Source of the DNA: Toxonevra muliebris
Lineage: Eukaryota > Arthropoda > Insecta > Diptera > Pallopteridae
NCBI GenBank assembly: GCA_963691655.1
Contig: OY829326.1
Location: 35,491,989 to 35,555,988, forward strand
Direction of reading: 5' to 3'
Length of the DNA: 64,000 bases
Positions 11,943 to 23,089 of this stretch are shown piece by piece. A program made the position numbers and the translations under genes. Numbering within the stretch: the stretch's first letter is position 1; each line of letters opens with the position of its first letter. The notes under the pieces were generated by a model. That model was not told the origin of the DNA. It searched no databases and saw only the letters and a list, made by a program, of their open reading frames with translations.

Positions 11943-12018
11943 ACATACCCAAGCCGAGAATTGAACTCGGGTCCCCAGAGACAAGAGTCTGGCACTCTGC
12001 CACTAGACCACAGTGGCG
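11943..12018 (-). repeat. tRNA-like SINE head, second type (minus strand)
   Basis: On the minus strand this has a perfect A-box match (TGGTCTAGTGG) and B-box match (GAGTTCAATTC) and an anticodon-arm-like hairpin (CCAGA/TCTGG). The presumed acceptor strands GCCACTG and GCTTGGG do not pair, and the anticodon loop is one base too long, so it is not a tRNA gene. It directly follows the body of the SINE at 12036-12252 on the same strand. Either two SINEs lie head to tail or this is a dimeric SINE. A CT-rich tail follows at 11880-11940. Confidence 0.65.
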
Positions 12019-12035
12019 ATGATTAGACCGCCAAT

Positions 12036-12252
12036 TCCGAACTGCTGTGTGGCAATTTTATATCAGCTCGGTGGTTTTGCCATTACCATCCAAGGTGATA
12101 CTTGCACACTTTCTTATAATTCTCATTCACTTCATATCGATAGTCAATATAATAAGTTTATGAGAATTAACCACCAAATCGAAACGGTAATCGAACCCGC
12201 AACCTTCTTGGTGAAAATCTTGTGCACTATCCACTAGACTAACGAGGTCGTC
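12036..12252 (-). mobile_element. tRNA-derived SINE, family T, copy 1 (minus strand)
   Basis: Read on the minus strand it matches the well-bounded copy at 23449-23743. It starts with an ACGACC block, then an A-box (TAGTCTAGTGG), a B-box (GGTTCGATTAC) and TTTGGTGGTTAATT. The body contains GTAATGGCAAAACCACC and AAATTGCCACAC. The 3' part of the family consensus is missing or replaced by the second tRNA-like head at 11943-12018. Transcription by RNA polymerase III from the internal promoter would be expected of an active copy; this one is probably inert. Confidence 0.8.
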
Positions 12253-12259
12253 CATATAC

Positions 12260-14084
12260 GAAAAACTCCTAATAATTGGCATAAGGAGAGGAGGTGAGAC
12301 GAACACTGTTTGACTTTTAATAAAGAACACAAAAAACCTTTAACTCAGAAGTTAGCATGCTCACTCATTAGTAGCAGTGACATGGCTTCTCAAGGGCCTT
12401 GGCCCTAGAATGCAGTTAGAAAAAGATTATGACGTACTGAACTATAACCTTCTTCAGCAAAAATCTTTATCTTAACATCTTCTTTCAGTAAATAACCACA
12501 GCCACTGTGGCTGTAAGCGAAACAAACTTTCATTTGCTGGACTATGTATTTTATAATACCAACATTCAATATAGCAAACATAAATTTTAACTGAAATGAA
12601 ATAACTTTGTGTATAAAACTTTTATACATATATCACAAATTTAATTGCTTTACCTATGTATATACAATAATTTATGCAAATTGCAGATGTCTCATTAAAC
12701 GATTTCAATAAGATTTATAAATATTTAACAAAAAGAAAATAAATAAAAACATTTCCATGTGCCGTGCGTGCGCCGTACTTACCTTAATTTATTTAGGTAC
12801 CAATTTCTTGCTATTGGGCAATAATAACAATAATAACAGCAACGACAACAACAATGCAATGACAAAAAATGAGACATAAAATCAAAGCAAACAAAAACTA
12901 CTCGAAAATTCGGTTATCAGTAGAAATGTATCTGAAGGCAGTAATTACAATTTATTGAAGGTAATTATGTTGTGCATGCAACCAGCAACTGAACTGAAGA
13001 TCATTCCATTGTGGTCACATGCCAGGGGCATCACAAATGTTGGTAGATATGATGGAAAGGCGGGTGTTCGGGCAAGTGGGTGTGTGGCAAACGAGTGAGC
13101 GGGTAATCGACAAGTGGAAGGAGGTAGCAAGTGAATGCGTTTTTTAAGTGCGCACACGCACGCACATCTTGCTATTGTAATTTATTTACCTATTTACCTG
13201 AGTCTGAGTTTCTGTGTGGTGGTGATGACGACGACGACGTAAAGAGTATTGAGTACTTATTTAGAGCTACATGCGTACATATGTATGTATGTATGTACCT
13301 TTCTATCCAACTATTTAAATATGTACGTTATTTAAAAATATTATGTGCGTGCATGTTTCTTTTTGTTTGTATTTATGTATGAATTTTTAGCTTTGCTAGT
13401 TTTTTTTCCTTTCTTCTTTATAATAGATTTTAAACCGCCAAAGGTGTTTTCTGAAATTTAAATGAGTTTGCTATTGAAATATCGTAGGGTCTCACATGTC
13501 CGGTCATAACGCTTGCATACATACATACATTTAGGCTAATTATTCTTAAACTACTTTTATTGCTCACTTCACAATTATAATAACAACTACAACAAAAAAA
13601 CAATAAAAACACAATAACAACTTCCTTAACCTCTGATGCCAGACACACACACATATGTACATATGTATTTGTGCATATGTATTTGTAATGGAGTTTCATT
13701 TTCAATTCTTTAGAATTTTTTTGTTTTACCAGCGTATTATTGCATGCAACATGCAACAAGTTTTTACAATTAAAATATTTAAAGAATACATACTCACATA
13801 TATGTACATAACACATCATGAGGGTACTCGGGGTTATGTGATGTGACTTCTTCTTTTTCTTCAAAAAGAACAAAAAAATACAAAATTATTCAATTAAAAC
13901 AAATGCGAGCGCATAATAAACTGAAAAAATTTCAAAAGATACTTCCGGCTTTGAAATTTCAATGCAATCATACATATATGTATTTCTAGAAATTAGCCAA
14001 TGATTGACACTCAAAATTCCAATAATTCAGCTTCACTTGCATTTGAGGTTGGACATCAAGCATTGCAAGTAGGTAGTACTCGGT
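12260..14084. other. Non-coding stretch with microsatellites
   Basis: No gene is supported. There is a GAC-type run at about 13225-13241 and a TATG run at 13279-13298. The inverted pair AGGGCC TT GGCCCT lies near 12394-12407. The minus-strand frame 13430-13873 has low-complexity ends and no motif. Confidence 0.55.
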
Positions 14085-14715
14085 TACTCTAACTACTTTT
14101 TGATTGGGAATGTTTTTCTCAAAGACTGTTGTTGTTTTTTCAACAGTAAAAGCATTAGAGCAAAAAAAATTTTAGTCTTTCAAAGATTAATTTCTGGGAA
14201 AAAGTTGGACTTAGATGGTTTGACCTTCAGTAACTTTAACTATTTTTTGATGATGAATATTTTCTCCAAAGAATATTTTATTACAATATTTTTTTCCAAT
14301 AATTAATCCAGTATAAAGGGAATTTTGTTAATTTCTTAACAAAAATTTAACCTAATTTTGGCCTTTGCTGGTCCCAACTACTTTTCGCCGATGAAAATAT
14401 TTCACTAAAACCATATGATAAGTTTCGCTATCATTTACTCGGTATAGTCATACCATATATCAAAAGCTACACCCAAAAGGGTGGGTGAGGGGAGTTGGTG
14501 AAATATTATTGTCTAAGTAGATTTTTTCTGCCTTTCCTGATAAACCACTTTCCCTTAGCAAGGAAATATGTACAAGGTACAATAAAAAAAAATTAAATTA
14601 GTCCCACTTATATCAAAATCATGGTATACGCGATAGAGAAAATCTGAATACAGGGTCCAAATCAGCGACTTCCAATTACCTTTAAAAAGTTATCCCTTTG
14701 CCATTTGATTTTGTA
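14085..14715 (+). repeat. Dispersed repeat family R, copy A
   Basis: This matches 17658-18362 along its whole length, in the same order. Shared blocks include TTTTTGATTGGGAAT, TTTCTCAAAGACTG, TTAATTTCTGGGAAAAAGTT, AATTAATCCA-TA-AAAGG, a GGTATAGTCATA block, GATAAACCACTTTCCCTTAG, GATAGAGAAAATCTGA, and a TCAGCGAC block. Inside, a unit of roughly 130 bp (CTATTTTTTGATG followed by a GAATATTTT block) occurs about three times, so the repeat is itself partly tandem. No open frame or terminal repeats were seen. Confidence 0.75.
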
Positions 14716-17657
14716 AAACGTCAAATATGTCAAATTGCGTCTTTAAATCCTATTTTTCACATCACACCAATCGGATCAGGATGAATTGTAAAATATTCAA
14801 ACGGAGAGTGATAGTACTTTATTATGAAATCAATAGAAAAGATCGAATGAAGGTTTCATAAATCCAAATAAGACCAAACTCGAAAATTAGCATTTAAGGT
14901 TAGAAATTTTTCAAAATTATAATGAATTTAAAGATCGGATCAAACACTTAAGCTGAGACAATACAAAAATAACTACAATTGATACTTGCACTTCTGATGT
15001 TTATATTTAAAAAGTACCGTTAGAAAGTACCGTCAAAAACAAAAATTTACTGTTGAGAAGTTTGGTAATAGTAAAAATTGTGCAGTTGCTTATAATTCTA
15101 AAATTTGATGTTTGATGTTATTTTTGTCGTATGAGAGCAACCACAATGTATTGGCGAGCAAAGGCAAATCTTTAATAAAAAAAAAAATTATTCTTTCTAT
15201 TCGTGTTAAAATATAACACACTCAACCCCAAGATCTAAGCCCACAAACTTTTAGGTAGAGTTTCAATAGCATATCAAAAGCAAATTTGCGCTGTCATTTC
15301 AAACACTTGTATATTTTCAACTCATTGTCAGCAGCCCGATCCCATACTGCGATACTAGAACAAACCTGAATTTTTTGGTAGGCTAGTATTGTTTAGGGAA
15401 ATCAAGTCTTAAGTAATTAATAAAATAATCGTAAATATGAGAAAAAGTTGCTTCTGCTTGCTTAACCCTAAAACTCGCAACAGAAAATTGTAAATACAAA
15501 AAATTCTTCCACCTCTTAAAAACTTGAGAAAAAGTGTTGAAAATCTAAAATTCTACTGAACTTTATTGTTTATAACAATAAGCTCGATACACTAACGGAT
15601 TCAAGTGAGGAGTTGGGGCGGTTTGGAGACGAAATCCCGCCTTTCCGAAGTATATTTCTTGCATTTTGATCAGTGTTCATGAATCAAAAACAATTATTGG
15701 AACAAAAAAAAAACATCCGCAATCTTTGGATCCTCTAGTGGCTGGACAAATAATGAAAGTTATAGAGATTTATATCAGATATAAAAAAATATAAAGCAAT
15801 AAAACTATTCTTTGAGATTATCTGTCAGTCTTATTTGTGAGCAGATTTAGTGTTAAAGTTTTCCTCTATCACATACATATATAGGTACAAAATATGTCAC
15901 AAGACACCACCAGGGAACCATTATTATTGGAATATTTGAATAGAAAAGAAAATTTATTACTGAAATGAAATAGTTGCGCACCTACGAAGTGTGACCTAAT
16001 TTTGTGCGCTATTTTGGACAACCTAATTTTTTAGTATGGGTTAATATATTATTTGGTTTGTGTATGTGTGTGTGTGGTCTCTACAATTTTGGGAATCATT
16101 AGCTCATTACTTATACTTTCATTGGCAAAAGTGGTTTTTCACTTTTATAGAATAAATACATATGTTAATTTGGTGTTGGATAAAATCGTATATTCTACAA
16201 CTGTCACACCTATTTTTATTTCATTTTATTTTATTTTAGTTTTTGTATGTATTCGATTAAAAAATTCAACATCATTACTACAATAAAAATGTAGGTTTCA
16301 TATGTTTATAACATTTATACAAAAAATATAACCACAGGTGATTTAATATACGCCGCAGGTGTCTCTATGCGAATGTCAGGTGTATATGTGTGTATGTGTG
16401 TTTTTTTTTTAGTTTTATATTCTTTTAATCTACCAATATATGAAACGAAAATATATTGGAATGTGTAGTAAAAATAATGAAAAACTGATGGCTAAATGAC
16501 ACTGGGGAAACATTTTCGAGCAGAGTTTTTTATATAAGCTAATAGACTAACGAATAGATTAGCTTGTGTGTGTGTGTGTGTCAGTTTACGCTTTACCATT
16601 TTTTTGTTATGAGAATTTAAGCATTTAACCTGCATAGTCTAATGCTGTATAACTTGCTGAGCTATGTAAGTATATTCCTCTCATACTTATCCCTCTGTGA
16701 CTTAATTATGCATGAATAGCCAAATTCACCTGGAAACCAACAAACTAAGATATAATGATTTTATGTAGCTAGAAGAAGGCAAAAGCTTTGAGCATACTTT
16801 ATTAATTGCTAGATGAATAGCTGAGGCGCAGTTCATTACTTACAAGCAAACAAGCCAAATATATATATAAAAAAAAGAACCAAACTTCTCTAGTAAAAGA
16901 ATCTAGGTAGTTGTAATACTACATAAAACAAAAGGTTGAACATAAAAGCTTAAGCTTGTTAAAAAAGTTTGAAAACAAGTTATTGTTTTTATTTTATTTT
17001 TTTTTTTTTTTTGTGAGCATAAATACAAACCGCGTTTGTGATTTTTCTCCACTATTCTCCATTTGAGGAAAGTTGAAACTTTTCGCTTGTGTGGCAAAAT
17101 TAATGATTTAATTCTTATTTTTTTTTCTTGCAATTTTTTATGTTGCGGTTCTCAACACACAATTTAAAAAATATATTCTGTTAAAATTTGTAGAATGAAA
17201 AAATTTGATAATTTATATGAATGAAAATAACAAGCAGCATTTACTTAAGTTGGGCATTGTCCGATTGTGAGAAAGTTTGCTAAAAACAATTAAAAAAAAA
17301 AAGAAGAAATGTTGTAGTTGGTAAACTCAAGGGACATAAAAAACAAGAAATAAAGTGGAACTTTTTTTAATTATATTTTATGTAGAGTGCAAAACAAAAA
17401 ACCATAGAAAATAAATGAAAATGTTCTGGTTTCAAGTACATACCGCTCAGATTGGTAACAACACAACTACATCTGTCGAAACTTACATCTCATGTATTCT
17501 TATGAAGGCAAATAAAATGATTGCTTCAATGCGACATGCCAACAGTGAGATGCGACAATTGTTGTAGACTTCAATCTATTTGGATATGCGAGAATGTATA
17601 AGTTAGCCCCATTATTAACCGTGGCATAATTCAATTTTGCTGGTTTTAAATATTTTC
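14716..17657. other. AT-rich stretch, no gene seen
   Basis: No coding or repeat structure stands out apart from TG runs near 16055-16075 and 16565-16581 and a poly-T run near 16999-17013. The frame 16053-16286 begins in the TG run and is hydrophobic low complexity. Confidence 0.55.
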
Positions 17658-18362
17658 CTGGGTAATTTCTTAAGGAAAGTTGGACCTAGGTAATTTTGAC
17701 CTTGGGTGACCCCAAGTGCTTTTTGATTAAAAATATTTTCCTCAAAGACTGTTTATTTATTTTTTAAAACGCCAAAGGCATTATCGCAAAACAAAAAAGA
17801 TTTTAGTCTGTCAAAGGTTAATTTCTGGGAAAAAGTTTGACTTAGGTGGTTTCAACTATTTTTTGATGGAGAATATTTTTTCCGAAGAATGTTTATTATT
17901 TTTTCCAACAATTAATCCAATACAAAGGAATAATAAAAAAAAAAATTTCAAGGGTTAATTTCTTAAAAAAAAGTTTGACTTAGGCAATTTTGACCTTTTC
18001 TGACCCCATCTACTTTTCGATGGGGAATATTTTTTACCAAAACCAAATTATAGGTTTCGAGTTCGTTTACCGGGTATAGTCATATACCGCATAGTGCCTT
18101 CATATAACATCTAAAGGGGTTGGTAAGGAGGATTGGTGGAGTGTTGCTGTCGAAGTAATTTGTTACCTTTCTACCATGATAAACAACTTTCTCTTAGCTA
18201 AGAAACAAAAATAAAAAAAATTTGCATTGATCCCGCGCATGCCAAAATTATGGGTTTTGGCCCCCATATCGGGGATCCTAGACGTGATAGAGAAAATCTG
18301 AGTAAAGGATCAGAATCAGCGACCCCGAATTACCTTTAAAAAATTAACCATTCGACATTTGA
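17658..18362 (+). repeat. Dispersed repeat family R, copy B
   Basis: This is the longer and clearer copy of the family seen at 14085-14715. It starts with GGGTAATTTCTTAAGGAAAG and ends near CGACATTTG. The internal period is visible in three successive blocks of the form GACTTAGG-TGGTTT or AATTTTGACC, CTACTTTT-GATGG and GAATATTTTT. The last third is not tandem and contains GTTTACCGGGTATAGTCATA and GATCAGAATCAGCGACCCCG. No protein is encoded. Confidence 0.75.
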
Positions 18363-18393
18363 AAAGTAGTAGGGATATGTATGTTCGGGCACA

Positions 18394-18488
18394 GGGTTAA
18401 TGGGGAATGAGGAATGGGGAATGTGGATTGGGTAATGGGGAATGGGGATTGTGTATTGGGTAATTGGAAATGTGTAATGGGAAATGAG
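18394..18488 (+). repeat. G-rich GGGGAATG-type minisatellite
   Basis: About a dozen imperfect copies of a 7-9-bp unit of the form GGGGAAT(G) or GGGTAAT lie on the + strand directly after family R copy B. Runs of three or four G recur every 4-8 bases, so the + strand could form a G-quadruplex. A short frame through it (from 18414) is a by-product. Confidence 0.75.
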
Positions 18489-18837
18489 GTCGAAGTGGAA
18501 TGCGTGATTTTTCAAGATTGCGAAGCATCATTTTGGTCTTATTTTGTAAGTGTGGATTTCTTTTTAAATTGGTTACATGTAATTTTTTTTTTTAAAGTAA
18601 GAAAAAATATATATTTTTCACAAAATAATAGACGGGAATTGCAATCTACCAGCTTAACTGATATAGAACTTATCTCGCGAACGTTCCTTGGTAAATATAT
18701 AACATTCTTCGGAACTTCGTTTATTTTATAGCCTAGGCTAACATCTGGTGAAAATTCATGAAATGTATGCACAGGCACGTTATTTATGTATAATCCTATT
18801 ATCAAATTATATTATATGCATATGCTATTAACTTTAA

Positions 18838-19356
18838 CCCTTAAACACCCACTGGTCACAGCAGTGACCAACCACTTTAGCGGCTGCCTGTGCCGCCATT
18901 TTACGTTCGCCATTTAAAATAAATATCTGATTTTACTGACAAAAGATTTCTTTATCAATACGTACAAATAAGAATGCAAAAATGACAACTGTTGCATAGT
19001 TACAGTTATTTTTAACTCGGAAAGCACGTTTGGCAAAAATTTTGAGCCACATACAAAAAATAAGGTTTTTTATTTTCGAATTTTTGTATAACAAATATAT
19101 TGCCGGGTTAAAATATTTGTGTTAAACGGTATGGTATAACACTAAATAATTGTTTTTAAACATTTTTGCTCATGTATTTTAACTTATTCTCCCGATAATC
19201 CCCAAAGGGTACTACTGTGGCCAACCATGTAAATCGAAATTACGGCACTTTAAACTAATTTATTTGAAAACTCGTAGAACAAACGTTGCTCGGAATTCCA
19301 AATACTACCTCTAAGTATGTATTTAATTTAAATCAGACATATTGGTCGTTTAAGGG
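18838..19356. mobile_element. piggyBac-type MITE, 519 bp, family P2
   Basis: TTAA lies on each side (18834-18837 and 19357-19360). The ends are inverted repeats: CCCTTAAACACCCA on the left, and the complement of CCCTTAAACGACCA on the right. A perfect 7-bp-stem hairpin (TGGTCAC AGCA GTGACCA, 18853-18870) sits just inside the left end. A related GTGGCCAACC motif lies near 19218-19227. The interior has no transposase. Apart from the TTAA/CCCT ends it does not resemble the P1 family at 7654-8164. Confidence 0.8.
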
Positions 19357-19360
19357 TTAA

Positions 19361-21489
19361 TAATATTAACAGGATTGTCAGATATATAAGTAGATGGGTC
19401 ACACTCACCATAAAGATAGTAAATGGAAAAAGATTGGGGAAAAAGTGTAAAATCTGAAAAATGATGGTAGAGTACGAATATAGCCAATAGCTGGAAAGCG
19501 AAGCTGGACAACACATTTGCTTTGTATTTGTTGCTAGTTATTTATATTGGTGAAAATTTTAATAAAAAAACATATTTTTCTTGAATTTACATTAAATTTT
19601 TATCATAATCGAATTTAAATGAATTTTTCCTTGCAAAATTAATGTTGAGAACATTCCTTTACTCAGGTAAGAAAAGTCAAAAGAATATTTTGAATCAATT
19701 AGGAATACATTTTTTGCACCCTCAATTTTGTTAGAAGTGTAAATATACATTTAAATAAATAATTATAGTTTCAAAAAAATCGTAATTTCGTAAAAATCTA
19801 AATTATTTTGAATTGTTTCTTTTGCCAATAAGACCAATTGTAGGGTATTTCCTTCCGCAGTAGAAAAAAAGTGCACAAAATAATGAAAACTGTGCATAAT
19901 TATCTGCAATTTGCTTCGCTCGTTTGCTGTTAAGATTTTTTTTTATTCCTGTGCTATTTCCATGCTTAAAAATGATTTCTCATTCTTGTTTTAGTTTTTC
20001 GCGGGTAGATTTTTTTTATATAATTCTGCAATTTCGAATGTGGGAAATGACACCATTTAAGAGCTACAAAAAAAAAAAAAAAAACAAAAAAAACAAATTC
20101 TCCCCACTTTAACATGAAGAAGAATTTTTTTTTTTTTTTTTTTTTATGCGCTACACAAAAACTGCCAAAATGCTGTATTTTTGCTCGCATTAACCTGACA
20201 GATTAAGATGCATAAATTCAGTTTGTTCCTCACGAATGCATTTGGAAACTGTTTCTTTTTTTCGCTTTGTATTTGTTTCTGCATTAACTCAACAACGAGC
20301 AACGAACACACAAACAAATAAAATACAACAAGAAAACAAAAAATTAACCAGAAAAACCAAAAAAAAAAAAATCTACAAACAAAAAATTTAGTGTCGCACA
20401 AACGAAAAACAAAAACAACAACCTCAAAACGTGTGCGCATTAAATTTTGAGGTTTGTCGCTGTTGCCTCTGTGTAGCTGTGTGTGTGTGTGTTGCAGCAC
20501 TTGAAGTATCTCACGTTTCGCTGCTTCAGCGACAGCCGCAGTCAGAGCCTATCTACCACGAATATTCTGTGTCTCTTTCTTCACCTCTCCCTCTCCTCCA
20601 CTCTCTACGGCAATGTTGTCAGTGAATTAAGTTTCGTGTTGAATGTGCTCAAAAAGGCGTTTTTGTTGTTATTGCTATCGTTGTTATTACATGCATACAT
20701 ACATACATACATATTGCTGCTGCTGTTGTTGTTGCTGCCGCTGTTGTTGCATTGTTTGCTGAGCCGCAGTATTATCTTCACAGATACATTGTTTAAATGT
20801 ATTTACAAGTGTGCAAAGTATTAAAAAATTTTATGACAGAATTTTTTTTTTATTTTTTTTTATTTCTTTCGTTGTCAGTTTCAGTTTGTTGTTTTGTTTG
20901 TTTGTTTGCTGTTTGAAAGGTGCTGCTGCTACTGATGTTGCATGAGAAAATATATCCCATAGTCATATATATATGTATGTATGTATGCACAAATAAGTGC
21001 TATTTCAATTCATTCCGTTTTTTTTTGACAGTCCCGACTCACACATATACATATATACACATATGTACATCTCTCTCAAGTTGGCACTGTTACTGTTGTT
21101 GTTGTTATTTTACATCCTAAAGTGGCACTTAAAAATCAGTTCGTGAATTTGTAGGTACCTGAATTTAAATCAAAAGGAATTTGATTTTTATTTTCTTTGA
21201 AAAAAAAAATGTGAGATATTTTGTTTTTGATCGTTCTAGATTTTCTCTTGATTTTAGAATTTTTCTCAAAATCAATGTGACAGAGAAGTATCAAAATTTA
21301 CTGTATTTTTGGTCTTGAAGAGAATGAGAGTGAATTTCAAAAAAATTAGTAATAATACTAAATAATAAAAAGATGTGTAAAAACTCCTCTGCACAACTTT
21401 TTTGGAAATTTAAACGGTAAATTGTGGAGAAAATATAAACAGCATAATCTAGCAACGCTGTGTGAACTTTCTGTGAATGAACTCTAAAT
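19361..21489. other. Low-complexity stretch with long A and T runs
   Basis: A 17-base A run (20068-20084) and a 21-base T run (20125-20145) are 40 bp apart and could pair. A CATA run at 20694-20713 and CTG/TTG-rich tracts follow between 20640 and 21115. The block 20430-20640 is less AT-rich than its flanks, with GTGTGT and CTCC tracts. No exon could be defined there. The two plus-strand frames 20431-20625 and 20483-20824 overlap in different registers, and neither shows a motif. Confidence 0.5.
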
Positions 21490-21494
21490 TGGCT

Positions 21495-23002
21495 TGCTCA
21501 AAATAATAGTTACACCTACAAGTGTAATTTAATACATTTTAATAGAAGTTAATATTACATTTTTTTCGGATTTTTTTTTTTTAAGAACGGTAAGCTTTCT
21601 CTAATATTTTTTGCAAAGCGACATGAATTGATAATGGAAATTCTTATTCATATGGGTCGTAAATCACATCGTACCGACGAAAAACTCCTGATCGGTTTCC
21701 AACTTGAGAAAATATGGGAAATTTCTTCGGTGCATTGGTGAACTTACTAACATATCCCATAATTTTGTCAGAAATGTGATATTAATAGTCACCTAATGCA
21801 GAAAGGACCCATTTAAATCATTAAAGGCGATGGCAGTAAAAATTGGAAACGTGGTTAGTGGTGAAATAATTTGGTGACGGCTATAAAAACCCACCAGGAT
21901 AAAAATATTGTATATGAGGCTACACTATAAAAAAAAGGACCACGAAAATTGGTAAGGACCTGAAAGCAAAAAAAAAAAATGAAGAAATATTTTATGGAGT
22001 GACGAAACTCAGGTAAATCTCTTTGGAAGCGATGAAGAAAGGAATGTTCGACGCCTCAAAGGCAAAGATGTTTCATGTTTGTTTAACAAAAAAAAAAAAA
22101 CAATGAAGCATTGAGGTAGAAGTATTACGGTGTGGGGTGTTACCTTTCATGGATATGTCCTATATACCTGACAACAAATAAAATAACTGTCGCCGAATAC
22201 AAGGAATAACGTGATGCTACCCTATTCTGAGAAAAACATGCCTTTGCATTGAGTCCTTTAGCAATATAACGACCCAAAGCACATCCCATGTTGGTAAAAA
22301 AAAAAAACACTTTGAGGACCATTAAGTCGACTTGTTGTTGAGTCCCTGGACTTGAAACCGATAGAAAACCTGTGGGGAGAGTTGAAAAACAAATTGCCCA
22401 AGCAAACTTTTTCAAAACAAGGAGCAGTTGTGACAATTTGTTCGAAAAATGTGGTACGACATACTCAATCCTGTCAGACTTTAATCAACAGCATGCCGAA
22501 AAGAATCGTGAAAGTAGTCATATTAGATATAGATATATATATAGGGTGAATATACAGGTTATTAGATAAATAATTAAAAATAAATACAAAACTATTCTTA
22601 CCGTTGTTAATTTTTTTGTACTTTTCTATAAAGCATAAGTGTACCTATTTTTATAAGCAGGCTGATTTAGGCAAAATAAATATTTATCGATCTCAACTTT
22701 TGTACTTTACACTATATATTAAAGAAATTATTTTTTTTTAAAATATGTATAAAATCAAAGAAATAATGTGCGTTTGTTTTGTTTTGAAAATGTTAAATAA
22801 AAATAATTTTCTTAGGAGACTATGTAAATTAAATCTAGAGGTTAATTTTCAAAGTCATGACTTATTTGACTGATTTGCCCGTCTCTATGTACATTGTTGT
22901 TGTGATGACAACATTTGTTCATTAACCTGTTAATATATAACTTCAAATAATTTTCTGTTTTCTTGAAGTTAAAATTCTAATGTGTAACTATTATTTTGAG
23001 CA
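21495..23002 (+). mobile_element. Tc1-like transposon, inactive, about 1.5 kb
   Basis: A perfect 21-bp inverted repeat bounds the element: TGCTCAAAATAATAGTTACA(C) at 21495-21515 and its complement at 22982-23002. The true termini probably lie a few bases further out; a TA follows on the right side (CAGGTGTGTA). Between the repeats lies a + strand transposase relic (see separate entry). The size of about 1.5 kb is normal for a complete Tc1 element, so this is a full-length copy killed by point mutations and small indels. Confidence 0.85.
21980..22520 (+). pseudogene. Tc1-like transposase relic (DDE)
   Basis: Successive frames give Tc1 landmarks in order. ILWSDETQVNLFGSDEERNV carries the first catalytic Asp region near 21988-22047. 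A TMKH then SITVWGV block corresponds to the usual KHGGGSxMVWG. A QQYNDPKH block near 22270 has Tyr where the second catalytic Asp belongs. LDLKPIENLWGELKNKLPK near 22347-22400 keeps the final Glu. Stops and frameshifts, several at poly-A tracts, interrupt it, so no enzyme can be made. The longest open piece is 22352-22549. Helix-turn-helix remnants precede it around 21655-21900 but are poorly preserved. Confidence 0.85.
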
Positions 23003-23089
23003 GGTGTGTATGTGTACATCGTTTACGGTTAAACCTGGACTTCTAAAACTTAGTGAATAGTCTTTTTTCATTACTTGTGGGCTCCTAAA

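Noticed and set aside
11746..12003. A degenerate YADD catalytic motif (read as SGDMACF) upstream of the LINE fragment
   Set aside because: It is in a different frame from the clear reverse-transcriptase sequence, and neighbouring residues do not support it.
11943..12018. Functional tRNA gene on the minus strand
   Set aside because: Acceptor ends do not pair and the anticodon loop has eight bases.
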